A stretch of 64,000 nt of DNA from Paraburkholderia gardini (GCF_907164575.1 NZ_CAJQYY010000016.1:85878-149877), one strand, 5' to 3'; shown: positions 8,958 to 17,935, counted from the first letter of the stretch. A program made the numbers and translations. The notes: generated by a model from the sequence alone, not told the origin.

Positions 8958-10139
8958 ATGTCGAACCCTTCCTTCATCTCATTCTCGGGCGTGAGCAAGT
9001 CGTACGACGGCGCGCAATACGTCGTCGATGGCCTGAACCTCGACGTGCGCAAGGGAGAATTCCTGTCGCTGCTGGGTCCATCCGGTTCGGGCAAGACGAC
9101 GACGCTCATGATGCTCGCGGGATTCGAATCGCCCACGCACGGCGAGATACGCCTCGACGGACGGCGGCTCGACGACAAGCCTCCGCATCAGCGCGACATC
9201 GGCATGGTGTTTCAGAACTACGCGCTCTTTCCGCATCTGACGATTGCGGAAAACGTCGCGTTTCCGCTCTCTGTTCGACACGTAAGCCGCGCCGAACAGA
9301 AGACGCGCGTGAAGCGCGCGCTCGAGATGATCGAACTGCCGCATCTGGCGAACCGGCGGCCCGCGCAGCTCTCCGGCGGGCAGCAGCAGCGCGTGGCGCT
9401 CGCGCGCGCGCTCGTGTTCGAGCCGAGCGTCGTGTTGATGGACGAACCGCTCGGCGCGCTCGACAAACACCTGCGCGAAACCATGCAATACGAAATCATG
9501 CGTCTGCATCGCGAACTGTCGCTCACGGTCGTCTACGTGACGCACGACCAGGCCGAAGCGCTAACCATGTCGGATCGCGTGGCCGTGTTCTCCGATGGCC
9601 GTATCCAGCAGGTCGCGACACCAAGCGAACTCTATGAGAACGCGCAGAACGCGTTCGTCGCGAACTTCGTCGGCGAGAACAACGGGCTGACTGGACGCGT
9701 CGTCAATGCGGGTGAGGACTGGGCGACGCTCGCGCTTTCGGACGGCAGCGTGATTCGTGGCCGTTGCGAACCCGGCCTGCGCGCGGGCGACGAAGCGATG
9801 CTCGCGCTGCGCCCCGAACGTGCGCATATCCCGAGCGCCGAAGGCGCGCACGTCGACGAACACAGCAACGTGGTGCGCGCACGCGTCGAGGAACTGGTGT
9901 ACTGCGGCGATCATCATCGCGTGCATCTCGCGCTCGGTTCGCGCGATTCCTTCGTCGTGAAAGTGCCTAATACGCAGCGCCATGCGCTGCCCTCGCCCGG
10001 CAGCACGATCGAGATCGCCTGGCGCCACGATGACTGCAAGATTCTCGCGATGAGCGTGCCACGCAGCGCGCCCACGCTTCACGTATCCACGCCGCCCTCA
10101 CCTTCCCTCATCACGACCGCACCTGCAGGAGCCAACTGA
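8958..10139 (+). CDS. potA: ABC transporter ATPase, polyamine (PotA)-type
   Basis: This 393-residue ATPase has Walker A GPSGSGKTT, Q-loop region QNYALFPHLT, signature LSGGQQQRVALARAL and Walker B VVLMDEPLGALD, followed by the H-loop VTHDQAEAL and a C-terminal TOBE domain, as in PotA/FbpC-type importers. The ATG at 8958 has AGGAC upstream. A TTG at 8922 overlapping the Rieske stop would add 12 residues and is less likely. It is the first gene of a four-gene importer set (ATPase, binding protein, two permeases). The potA symbol marks the family; the true substrate may differ from polyamines. Confidence 0.85.
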   Translation: MSNPSFISFSGVSKSYDGAQYVVDGLNLDVRKGEFLSLLGPSGSGKTTTLMMLAGFESPTHGEIRLDGRRLDDKPPHQRDIGMVFQNYALFPHLTIAENVAFPLSVRHVSRAEQKTRVKRALEMIELPHLANRRPAQLSGGQQQRVALARALVFEPSVVLMDEPLGALDKHLRETMQYEIMRLHRELSLTVVYVTHDQAEALTMSDRVAVFSDGRIQQVATPSELYENAQNAFVANFVGENNGLTGRVVNAGEDWATLALSDGSVIRGRCEPGLRAGDEAMLALRPERAHIPSAEGAHVDEHSNVVRARVEELVYCGDHHRVHLALGSRDSFVVKVPNTQRHALPSPGSTIEIAWRHDDCKILAMSVPRSAPTLHVSTPPSPSLITTAPAGAN

Positions 10140-10140
10140 C

Positions 10141-11196
10141 ATGCGCACCCACATCAAAGCACAAAGCGCCGCCCTCGCTGTACTCGCCGCAGCCGCATTC
10201 ACCACCGTGACCACGCAGGCAGCGGAGACGCTTTCCGTCGTGACCTTCGGCGGCGCGTATGAAGCTGCGGCCAGAAAGGCCTATTTCGAACCGTTCACGC
10301 AGGCCACGGGCATCGGCTTCTCGACCGAATCGTATGACGGCGGCCTCGCGAAACTCTCCGCGATGGAGCAGGCGAAAAACACCACGTGGGACCTGATCGA
10401 CCTCGAGACGAACGACGCGATCACCGCCTGCGACGAAGGTCTCCTGCAGAAGTTCGACAGGAAGACGATCGGCAAGACGAGCGATTTCATCCCCGGCTCG
10501 ATCAGCGATTGCGCGGTTGCGAGCATGGTCTGGTCGACGATCTATGCCTACGATGCGAGCAAGCTCAAGACCGCGCCAACGACCGTCAATGACTTCTTCG
10601 ATCTGAAGAAATTCCCCGGCAAGCGCGGCCTGCGCAAGTCGCCGAAGGTGACGATGGAATGGGCGCTGATCGCCGACGGCGTCGACCCGAAGGATGTCTA
10701 CAAGGTGCTGGGCACGCCCGCGGGCGTGGATCGCGCGTTCAAAAAGCTCGACACGATCAAGCAGAATATCGTGTGGTGGGAGTCGGGTGCGCAGGCGCCG
10801 CAGCTGCTCGCGGACGGCGCGGTCGTGATGACGCAGGCCTACAACGGCCGCATCGACGACGCCGCGAAGAAGGACAACAAGCCGTTCAAGGCCGTCTGGG
10901 ACGCGCAGGTCTATGACTACGACTGGTGGGGTGTGCCGACGGGCGCGAAGCACACCGACGCCGCAATGAAATTCATCGTCTCTGCCTCGCAGCCAAAGGC
11001 CTATGCGAACCTGTCGAAGTACATCGCCTATGCTCCGCCGCGCAAGGACGCGATCGCGCTCATCGACAAGCAGCGCCTCGCCGATCTGCCGACCTCACCC
11101 GAAAACTTCAAGCGCGCGTTACAGATCAACGCGAACTTCTGGGCCGACAACGCGGACCAGATCAACAAGCGCTTCCAGGTGTGGCTGACGCAGTAA
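10141..11196 (+). CDS. potD: Periplasmic binding protein, PotD/SBP_bac_8 type
   Basis: This 351-residue extracellular solute-binding protein has a signal peptide rich in Ala, with cleavage probable after TTQA near residue 27. The mature part opens with ETLSVVTFGGAYEAAARKAYF, typical of spermidine/putrescine-type binding proteins. Aromatic-acidic stretches such as YDYDWWGVPTGAK near the C-terminus suit recognition of a positively charged amine. It begins one base after the ATPase stop. It likely delivers the substrate of the upstream Rieske oxygenase, which is inferred. Confidence 0.85.
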   Translation: MRTHIKAQSAALAVLAAAAFTTVTTQAAETLSVVTFGGAYEAAARKAYFEPFTQATGIGFSTESYDGGLAKLSAMEQAKNTTWDLIDLETNDAITACDEGLLQKFDRKTIGKTSDFIPGSISDCAVASMVWSTIYAYDASKLKTAPTTVNDFFDLKKFPGKRGLRKSPKVTMEWALIADGVDPKDVYKVLGTPAGVDRAFKKLDTIKQNIVWWESGAQAPQLLADGAVVMTQAYNGRIDDAAKKDNKPFKAVWDAQVYDYDWWGVPTGAKHTDAAMKFIVSASQPKAYANLSKYIAYAPPRKDAIALIDKQRLADLPTSPENFKRALQINANFWADNADQINKRFQVWLTQ

Positions 11197-11233
11197 CATC
11201 TTCGTCCGACGAGAGCCCAACTTGACTACTCAC

Positions 11234-12487
11234 ATGCCCGCTTCGGCCCCCACCAGGGGCCCGGGCTCTCCGATGAGAGCCGACGGCCGCGCGTCGTTTC
11301 AGAAGGCACACCGACGCGCATCGATGCAGGCTCTGTTGCTTGCACTGCCGCTACTTGTGTTTCTGCTTTCGACGTTCATCGCGCCGATCGCGCTCCTGCT
11401 CGCGCGCAGCGTGGAGAATCGCGAAGTGTCCGACAGCATGCCCGCGCTCACGCGCGCGCTCGATGCGTGGGATGGACGCGGCGTGCCGGACGAGCGCACG
11501 TTCGCCCTGCTCGCCACGGGGCTCCGGGAGGCGCAGCAAAGCGGGCAGCTCGGTACTGTCGCGCGGCGGCTGAACTTCGCTCAGGCCGGGTTCCGCAGCC
11601 TGTTGATACGCACCGCGCGCCAGTTGCCCACCGATGCACCGCCCGCGTGGAAACCGGCGCTCGTTGAACTCGATGAACGCTGGAATTCGCCGGAGACGTG
11701 GCGCCTGCTGAAGCGGGCCGCCGCGTCGCCGACACCGGACTTTCTGCTCGCCGCCGTCGATGCGCAAGTGACACCACAAGGCTCAGTCGCGTTCGTACCG
11801 GACAACACTTCCGTCTATCGGCAGGCGTTCGCCCGCACCATCTCGATCAGCGCGACCGTCACGCTGCTGTGCCTCGTGCTCGGCTATCCGGTCGCCTGGC
11901 TGCTCGCGAATCTGCCTGCGAAAAGCAGCAACCGGCTGATGCTTCTCGTGATCGTGCCGTTCTGGACTTCGCTGCTCGTGCGCACGACCGCATGGTACGT
12001 TCTGCTGCAACCGGGCGGCGTCATCAACAGCCTGCTGATGGGTCTCGGGCTCGCCACGCATCCGCTGCCGCTCATCTTCAACCGCACGGGCGTGCTCATC
12101 GGCATGACACACGTACTCCTGCCTTACATGATTCTCGCGATCTACTCGGTGATGAAAAGCGTATCGCCCGTGTACGTACGGGCCGCGCAATCGCTTGGAG
12201 CGCACCCGTTCACCGCGTTCGTGCGGGTCTACATTCCACAGACGCTGCCGGGTGTGGGTGCGGGCTGCTTCCTCGTGTTCGTGCTCGCGCTCGGCTACTA
12301 CATCACGCCCGCGCTGCTCGGCGGCGCCGGCGACGAGATGATCAGTCAGCTCATCGCGATACAGACCAACACGCAACTGAACTGGGGCCTCGCCGGTGCG
12401 CTCTCGGCGTATCTCGTGATCTTCACGGCGATCTTCTATTTCCTGTTCAACCGCATCGTCGGCATCGACCGCCTGCGCTTCGGTTGA
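11234..12487 (+). CDS. potB: ABC transporter permease, PotB-type, with large periplasmic insert
   Basis: This 417-residue binding-protein-dependent permease has a first helix around LLALPLLVFLLSTFIAPIALLLA. About 140 residues of charged, soluble-looking sequence follow before the conserved core resumes at FARTISISATVTLLCLVLG. The EAA-type coupling loop is SLGAHPFTAFVRVYIPQTLPGV. Usual PotB proteins are about 280-310 residues, so this is an extended form. A TTG at 11222 would add four residues; the ATG at 11234 is preferred, although neither has a strong ribosome-binding site. It is co-transcribed with the binding protein and the next permease. Confidence 0.85.
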   Translation: MPASAPTRGPGSPMRADGRASFQKAHRRASMQALLLALPLLVFLLSTFIAPIALLLARSVENREVSDSMPALTRALDAWDGRGVPDERTFALLATGLREAQQSGQLGTVARRLNFAQAGFRSLLIRTARQLPTDAPPAWKPALVELDERWNSPETWRLLKRAAASPTPDFLLAAVDAQVTPQGSVAFVPDNTSVYRQAFARTISISATVTLLCLVLGYPVAWLLANLPAKSSNRLMLLVIVPFWTSLLVRTTAWYVLLQPGGVINSLLMGLGLATHPLPLIFNRTGVLIGMTHVLLPYMILAIYSVMKSVSPVYVRAAQSLGAHPFTAFVRVYIPQTLPGVGAGCFLVFVLALGYYITPALLGGAGDEMISQLIAIQTNTQLNWGLAGALSAYLVIFTAIFYFLFNRIVGIDRLRFG

Positions 12488-12536
12488 ATCACGGCTGAAA
12501 CCAGGTCGAAACACGCGGACGCGACGAAGGAACGAC

Positions 12537-13349
12537 ATGCAGGGTCAACGCAACAGAGTACTGACGGAACGCATCGCCGCGCGCTGGGTATGGCTACATG
12601 CAGCGCTTGTGCTGTTCTTCCTGATTGCGCCGATTCTCGCGATCATCCCGCTCTCGTTCAATTCGGGATCGTACTTCTCCTACCCGTTGCAGGGCTTTTC
12701 GCTGCGCTGGTATGAGCAGGCGCTCACGAGCCCGGACTGGCAACGGGCGCTGCTGAACAGCATCGGTATCGGCGCGGCATCGACGCTGATCGCCACGTGT
12801 CTCGGTACGCTCGCCGCGCTGGGCATTTCGCGCGCGCAGTTTCCGCTGCGCTCGCTGATCATGCCGATCATCATCTCGCCGATGATCGTGCCGATCGTCG
12901 TCGTGGCCGCGGGCTTTTATCTGATCTTCGCGCCGCTCGGCCTCGTGAACTCGTATCCCGGCGTGGTGCTGGCGCATGCGGCGCTCGGCACGCCATTCGT
13001 CGTGATCACCGTGACGGCATCCCTGCTTTCGTTCGATCAGAGTCTGTTGCGCGCCGCTTCCGGGCTCGGCGCGACGCCCTGGATCACATTCAGGCGCGTG
13101 ATCTTGCCGCTCATCACGCCGGCGGTCGCGACCGGCAGCGTCTTCGCCTTCGCGACCTCGTTCGACGAAGTGATCGTCATTCTGTTCATCGGCGGCCCGG
13201 ATCAAACAACCGTGCCGCGACAGATGTGGAGCGGCATTCGCGACTCGATCGACCCGTCGATCCTCGCCGTGGCGACGATGCTGATCGTGTTCGCAGTGCT
13301 GCTCTTCGCGAGCATTAACTGGCTGCGTGGGAGCAGGGTAACGGGATGA
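12537..13349 (+). CDS. potC: ABC transporter permease, PotC-type
   Basis: This 270-residue inner-membrane permease has six predicted helices and a coupling loop GLGATPWITFRRVILPLITPAV, as in PotC/YdcV. The ATG at 12537 follows GAAGGAACG. It ends the importer operon that starts with the Rieske oxygenase. No hairpin terminator is obvious immediately downstream. Confidence 0.85.
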   Translation: MQGQRNRVLTERIAARWVWLHAALVLFFLIAPILAIIPLSFNSGSYFSYPLQGFSLRWYEQALTSPDWQRALLNSIGIGAASTLIATCLGTLAALGISRAQFPLRSLIMPIIISPMIVPIVVVAAGFYLIFAPLGLVNSYPGVVLAHAALGTPFVVITVTASLLSFDQSLLRAASGLGATPWITFRRVILPLITPAVATGSVFAFATSFDEVIVILFIGGPDQTTVPRQMWSGIRDSIDPSILAVATMLIVFAVLLFASINWLRGSRVTG

Positions 13350-13772
13350 AGCGCCCACGCTGGTAAATTCAGCCTTACGGGTGTTTTCACGCTGTAGTGC
13401 CGGACCGCTCCCCCCATCCATATCGGGTCGCCCCCGAGACCTTCAGAGACGCATTCGCGTCGGTTCATTACCCACGCAGTTGTAAAGCCACATCCCTGCA
13501 CTAGCCGCGAAGACATGCTTTCAGTTTCGGCCAGGCTGTTCATGCCGCAGCTGGCATTCCGGCCCGGCTGCCGCAAACCCCCTCCCGCGCGCCACCAGCG
13601 TCGACCATGCCTCAAAGGCATGACCATAAGCCTGGAAAGTCTTTTCCACTGCCATGATAACCAGCTAGATTACGCTTCAAGGCAGCGGCAAAAGACAAAC
13701 AGCGCACTTCGTCCCGCCGGCTGCTGGCACATCACCATCATGCATTTCATCTATGCCAGAAAGGGATCCAAA
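13350..13772. other. Intergenic stretch upstream of SDR gene
   Basis: About 420 bases without a supported gene. An in-frame open extension of the downstream SDR covers part of it, but it has no homology-like features and no ribosome-binding site. It presumably holds the SDR promoter; I could not place convincing -35/-10 boxes. Confidence 0.5.
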
Positions 13773-14519
13773 ATGAGCAAACCCGTCGTTTTGATCACAG
13801 GCGCACTGACCGGAATCGGCCGCGCCACCGCCTTCGCGTTTGCCGACAGCGGCGCGAAACTCGTCATCTCGGGCCGCCGCGAAGCGGAAGGCAAAGCGCT
13901 CGAAGCAGAACTGCGCGAGCGCGGCGCCGATGCCGTCTTCATCCAGGCCGACGTTCGCCGTGACGAAGAAGTCGCGAGCCTCGTCGATGCCACGGTTTCG
14001 CGCTTCGGCGGTATCGATGCCGCCGTCAACAACGCCGGCACGGAAGGCACGCCCGGCCCGATTACCAGCCAGAACGCGGAGAGCTACGCCGCGACATTCG
14101 ACACCAACGTTCTGGGTACGCTGCTCAGCATGAAGCACGAACTGCGCGTGATGCTCGAGCAGAAGCGCGGCAGCATCGTGAACGTGTCGTCGACGTACGG
14201 TCACGAGGGCGCTGCCTTTGCATCCGTGTACGCGGGCAGCAAGCACGCCGTCGAAGGCATGACGAAGTCGGCGGCGCTGGAAACGGCCGGCGCGGGCGTG
14301 CGTGTCAATGCGGTCGCGCCGGGTCCCACCGATACCGGCATGCTCGACCGCTTCACCGGCACGGCCGAACGCAAGGCGGCGCTCGCTTCGACCGTGCCGC
14401 TCGGACGGGTCGGCAAGCCCGACGATGTGGCCCGCGCGATTGTGTTTCTCGCGTCGGAAGCGGCATCGTTCGTGACGGGCCAGATCCTGACCGTCGACGG
14501 CGGCAAGACCGCGGGCTGA
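13773..14519 (+). CDS. Short-chain dehydrogenase/reductase
   Basis: This 248-residue classical SDR has cofactor motif TGALTGIG near residues 8-15, NNAG, catalytic Ser in NVSSTYG and YAGSK with catalytic Tyr and Lys. The C-terminal FVTGQILTVDGG is typical of FabG/glucose-dehydrogenase-like SDRs. The Arg-rich stretch after the first strand (SGRREAEG) suggests NADPH preference. The start at 13773 is chosen for AAAGGGA just upstream; the frame opens 86 codons earlier. It stands alone between the importer and a DUF427 gene. The substrate is unknown. Confidence 0.9.
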   Translation: MSKPVVLITGALTGIGRATAFAFADSGAKLVISGRREAEGKALEAELRERGADAVFIQADVRRDEEVASLVDATVSRFGGIDAAVNNAGTEGTPGPITSQNAESYAATFDTNVLGTLLSMKHELRVMLEQKRGSIVNVSSTYGHEGAAFASVYAGSKHAVEGMTKSAALETAGAGVRVNAVAPGPTDTGMLDRFTGTAERKAALASTVPLGRVGKPDDVARAIVFLASEAASFVTGQILTVDGGKTAG

Positions 14520-14723
14520 AGCCGCGCCATCCTGGCGGTGACAGCGTGCGCGCGCTGACGGTCCAACCCGGCCGTCAGCGAGAATCCCGCAGCGGCTTTA
14601 TGCTCACGGAACGCGCACTTCTGTCACGCGGCGGGACACATGCCGGCATGCCCGACCGCGCTGCCGGCCAGCCGGCTTTAATGCAAGCTCCTGATCCTGA
14701 TTGATCCACCTTACGAGGTCGAC

Positions 14724-15125
14724 ATGTCGAACACTACGCAGCCCGCACGCACCGTGAAAATTCCGGGTCCCGATCACCCGATCACCATCGAGCGCAACGC
14801 CACGCGCGTGGTGGTTTCCATCGCGGGCCGCACGCTCGCCGACACGCGTCGCGCGATGAAACTGCGCGAGGCCAGCTATCCTGCTGTGCTGTATATCCCG
14901 AGGGAAGACGTGGACATGACGCTGCTCGAACGCACCGATCACGCCACTTACTGCCCGCACAAGGGCGAATGCGCGTACTACTCGATTCCGCTCGGCGGCG
15001 AGCGCTCGGTCAACTCGGTATGGACGTACGAGAATCCGTACGATGCGGTCGCGTCGATCAAGGACCACGTCGCGTTCTATCCGGACCGGGTCGACGCGAT
15101 CGAGGAACTGGATTCCGCTGCCTGA
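14724..15125 (+). CDS. DUF427 domain protein
   Basis: This 133-residue, single-domain cytosolic protein has diagnostic stretches ITIERNATRVVVSIAGRTLADT, YPAVLYIPREDVDM and THCPYKG-like TYCPHKGECAYYSI, then AFYPDRVD at the end. DUF427 proteins are common in Burkholderiaceae; their function is not established. The ATG follows TACGAGG. The gene stands alone and runs convergent to a tartrate dehydrogenase remnant. Confidence 0.9.
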   Translation: MSNTTQPARTVKIPGPDHPITIERNATRVVVSIAGRTLADTRRAMKLREASYPAVLYIPREDVDMTLLERTDHATYCPHKGECAYYSIPLGGERSVNSVWTYENPYDAVASIKDHVAFYPDRVDAIEELDSAA

Positions 15126-15153
15126 GCACGCCAACCCGTGCCACTCCGCCCGA

Positions 15154-15369
15154 TCAAAGGCGCGCCGCGAGTTGCGCTTTCCAGTCGTCGGGCATCATCT
15201 GACCGCGCCGCGCGTAGTAGTCGCAGCGTGCCCATTCGATATGCTGGTAGTCGAACGCGATATCGAAGCGCCGGCTGACCGCGTCGAGCGCGCGCAACGC
15301 TTCTGGCATCACGTCCTTGCCGATGCCGTCACCTGGGATCACAGCGATGCGGTATGCAGTGCGGGGCAT
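15154..15369 (-). pseudogene. N-terminal fragment of tartrate dehydrogenase (TtuC/IMDH-like)
   Basis: A 71-codon frame begins MPRTAYRIAVIPGDGIGKDVMPEAL and continues EWARCDYYARRGQMMPDDWKAQL. This is the beginning of TtuC-type tartrate dehydrogenase/decarboxylase of the isocitrate/isopropylmalate dehydrogenase family, normally about 360 residues. It stops at AARL just where the usual protein continues. What follows is the convergent DUF427 gene, with no remaining dehydrogenase sequence. The start keeps a good ribosome-binding site (GGGAG). It is best read as a 3'-truncated relic. Confidence 0.8.
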
Positions 15370-15402
15370 GCGAGTCTCCCTATATCGCTGTTTCGGTCCG
15401 AC

Positions 15403-15441
15403 ATTCAGTGTGGCAAGCCATGAATGGCTGCCACACTGAAT
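15403..15441. other. Long hairpin abutting the GT9 stop codon
   Basis: ATTCAGTGTGGCA at 15403-15415 pairs perfectly with TGCCACACTGAAT at 15429-15441. An inner GCCAT/ATGGC stem makes a nearly complete 18-bp hairpin with a two-base loop. It touches the stop codon of the leftward GT9 gene. There is no T-run after it on either strand, so a simple intrinsic terminator is uncertain. It could act with Rho, stabilise the 3' end, or be a palindromic element. Confidence 0.6.
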
Positions 15442-16487
15442 CATCCTGCAAGATCAGGCAGCGGGAACGTCTCGCGCATCAAGTCGCTATAAGCGCGCTC
15501 GATCAGCGCAATATCGCGCGCCTGATTGCTCGCGTGGATACCGCACAGTTGCGGTAACGACAGTTCGACCGCGCGGCACGCCGGATAATCGCGCACGCGC
15601 AGCGCAGGTTCGATCGTCGTAAAGAATGCGGTCGTGGGCACATCGAAGCCCGCTGCGGCATGCACGGCCGCTGTGTCGCAGGTCAGCACACAGCGCGCGC
15701 CCCGGATCAGCGCGAGAAAATGCGCGGTATCGACGGCTGCGGACTGCACATCGACATAACGTGCGTGGTCGACCGGACCAAACCCGAGTACCGGCAGATC
15801 GTATCGCTGCACCAACCGGTCAACGAGATCCGCGCGGACGTGCCGGGGAATGCTGCGCACCGGCGTGCTCGCGGACGCGCAGAACAGGACGTATGGCTGG
15901 TTCCGCCATTGAGCTGGCAACGCCGGCAGCGATACACTGGCAAGCCAGCGGTTTGCTTTCTGGCTCGACGGGACACTCGATGCATCGACGCCCAGCGCGC
16001 CCAGAAAAAAATCGATCATGGGCAGTGCGGCGAAGTCCGGCCAGAAGAGATGATTGCCGACATCGATGACGGTGGCGCTGTCGGGAACTTCGCTCAGGGA
16101 AAACGGCAGCATGATGCGCGCCGACAGCAAAGGTCCCGCGAGCGCATACAGTTCTTCCACGAATGCAGGCGCGCGGCCTGGGCGGTAGAGCGTGAACTTC
16201 ACGCCGGGGAACGCGTGCTTCACGGCCGACATCGCCGTTAGCCCGATAATCGAATCGCCGAGCGTCACACCCATTCCGTTGACGACGTGAACGTCGGGTG
16301 TCGTGCGGTAGTCGATACTGAAACGCTTTATACCGGCGTTGAAAATCCCTGGCTGATACGCCACTGTCCGGTAGCCCTCGATGCTGTCCTCGCCCGTTTC
16401 CAGATCGTACGAAGCCACGAGGCGTCCGTCCGGAGAAAGAAGCGAACCGGGAAACGTCAACGCATCGGCCGGGCTTAGAGGTTTCAT
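15441..16487 (-). CDS. Glycosyltransferase family 9 (heptosyltransferase-like)
   Basis: This 348-residue protein resembles ADP-heptose:LPS heptosyltransferases. NGMGVTLGDSIIGLTAMSAVKHAFP provides the N-terminal Rossmann lobe. RCVLTCDTAAVHAAAGFDVPTTAFFTTIEPALRVRDYP matches the C-terminal donor-binding region, where an Asp-Thr-Ala-x-x-His element is conserved. It may add a sugar to lipopolysaccharide or another envelope glycan. It stands alone, not in an LPS cluster, so its acceptor is unknown. The start has no strong ribosome-binding site. Confidence 0.7.
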   Translation of the reverse strand: MKPLSPADALTFPGSLLSPDGRLVASYDLETGEDSIEGYRTVAYQPGIFNAGIKRFSIDYRTTPDVHVVNGMGVTLGDSIIGLTAMSAVKHAFPGVKFTLYRPGRAPAFVEELYALAGPLLSARIMLPFSLSEVPDSATVIDVGNHLFWPDFAALPMIDFFLGALGVDASSVPSSQKANRWLASVSLPALPAQWRNQPYVLFCASASTPVRSIPRHVRADLVDRLVQRYDLPVLGFGPVDHARYVDVQSAAVDTAHFLALIRGARCVLTCDTAAVHAAAGFDVPTTAFFTTIEPALRVRDYPACRAVELSLPQLCGIHASNQARDIALIERAYSDLMRETFPLPDLAG

Positions 16488-16632
16488 GCGTCGATTCGCC
16501 TTGTATGTGTCAGCAGGGAAGAGCCAACATGATAAGGCACGACATCAAGACCGGAATGTCCGGCGACTACCCGCGGTTACAGCCGGTTACGGAATACCGG
16601 CGTGCGTCGCGATTACCGTGCTCGATCAGGGA

Positions 16633-17184
16633 TCAGTAGTACGGGTACGGGGCGTACATGACCGGCGGCGCCACGTAGCGCGGCGGCGGTGCCATGTACA
16701 TCGGTTGCGGTGCGTAGACCGGCATCTGCGGCTGCGCGATGGTGTTGCCTTTGGACGTCATGCACTGCGCGTAGGCCGCGTCGTAACGCGCCTGCAGACC
16801 GGCCGCGGAATACTGCGCGCCGTTTGCGCCCGCCGCGCCGCCGACCAGCAGGCCGCTGCCCGCGCCGATCGCCGCGCCGGCGCCAGGATTGCCCGCCGCC
16901 GCGCCCAGCAACGCGCCCACGGCAGCGCCGCCGAGCGTGCCGACCGCGGCGCTGCCCACGCCGTTCGCCGTTGCGTTCTGCGACGCCGCGGCGGCGTCGC
17001 TGGAGCGGAACGCGTAGTCGCGGCACGCGTAATCGTCCTGCTGGAACTGGTTGAGCGACTCGCCGCTACGCGGCAGCGCGACGATGCTCGGGCCGCTCGG
17101 CGGCACCACCGCGCAGCCGCCGAGTGCCAGTGCGACGAGGACCGCCGGGAGTGCGACGCGATTCATTTTCGGGCTGTGAATCAT
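16633..17184 (-). CDS. Glycine-zipper outer-membrane lipoprotein
   Basis: About 180 residues, with a lipoprotein signal: a short basic start, hydrophobic LPAVLVALA and lipobox LGGC. A Gly/Ala-rich glycine zipper (AVGTLGGAAVGALLGAAAGNPGAGAAIGAGSG) follows in mid-protein. The C-terminal tail is rich in Pro, Met and Tyr. Such proteins resemble the YMGG-like Gly-zipper family of envelope lipoproteins. The start at 17184 (ATG) is weakly supported. A second ATG at 17166 gives MNRVALPAVL and an equally good signal, and a GTG at 17217 is less likely. It is monocistronic. Confidence 0.8.
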   Translation of the reverse strand: MIHSPKMNRVALPAVLVALALGGCAVVPPSGPSIVALPRSGESLNQFQQDDYACRDYAFRSSDAAAASQNATANGVGSAAVGTLGGAAVGALLGAAAGNPGAGAAIGAGSGLLVGGAAGANGAQYSAAGLQARYDAAYAQCMTSKGNTIAQPQMPVYAPQPMYMAPPPRYVAPPVMYAPYPYY

Positions 17185-17319
17185 GTTGGCCTGGATGGAG
17201 TGACTCAGAGTCTCCACGTTAGGCGAATCGCCGCGATTTGTGGTTACCAGATCGTTACTGAAAGTTTTTTCGCTTACATTTGGCCGCTGCCGCCCGCGTG
17301 TGGAAATGCCGGTAGCACT

Positions 17320-17793
17320 TCACGTGCTCACGCCAGGATCTTGCGGTACTGCACGAATCCCGAGCGGTCCGCGATACGGTCGTACAGTTGCATCGCGTCC
17401 TGATTTGTTTCGTGCGTCAACCGCCGACCACCACACGCGCGAGCAATGCGCCGCGGCCGCCCTTGCATACACTTCCTCGATCAGCTTCCGGCCGATTCCG
17501 GCACCGCGCACGTCGCTTTCCACGAACAGGTCCTGCAGGTAGCAATAGTCGCCAGCCGTCCAGCAGGACCGGTGCATGATCCAGTGCACCATGCCAACCG
17601 CCCGGCCATCGAGCAGCGCGAGCGCGCCGAATACCGGCTCCGCGGGATCCAGAATCCGGTCCCACGTGAGCTTCGTGGTTCCGGCGGGAATATCGGTTTT
17701 ATAGAACGCCTGATAGCCGCGCCACAGCGGCAACCACGCATCGAAATCTTCCGGCGACAACAGTTTGATCTGCGTTTTTTCTTCGGATGTCAT
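17320..17793 (-). pseudogene. GNAT acetyltransferase with C-terminal frameshift
   Basis: The frame starts MTSEEKTQIKLLSPEDF and has a normal GNAT fold through the acetyl-CoA loop DVRGAGIGRKLIEEVYARA. After HCSRVWW it diverges into a non-family tail. The expected ending (WLTHETNQDAMQLYDRIA, then RSGFVQYRKILA) is present in another frame, from 17420 down to a stop at 17328-17330. Removing the seven bases CCGCCGA at 17421-17427, or a single base nearby, restores the full protein. It is therefore either a disrupted gene or a sequencing error. The family acetylates small amines or proteins; the substrate is unknown. Confidence 0.8.
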
Positions 17794-17935
17794 AGGGCGT
17801 TTTCCCGTGGTTGAATCCATGCGTGAAGTGCATGGATGCAAGGCAGGTTACGCGCGTCGTGACGACAGGAACAGTACCAGTGGACGCCATTTCATGGTGC
17901 CACCGTATTCGCAACCGGGCGGCTGCGGCATGCGG

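Noticed and set aside
16381..17403. Rightward open frame of 340 codons
   Set aside because: It spans the antisense of the GT9 start and the glycine-zipper lipoprotein. Its Arg/Ala runs mirror the Gly/Ala zipper codons.
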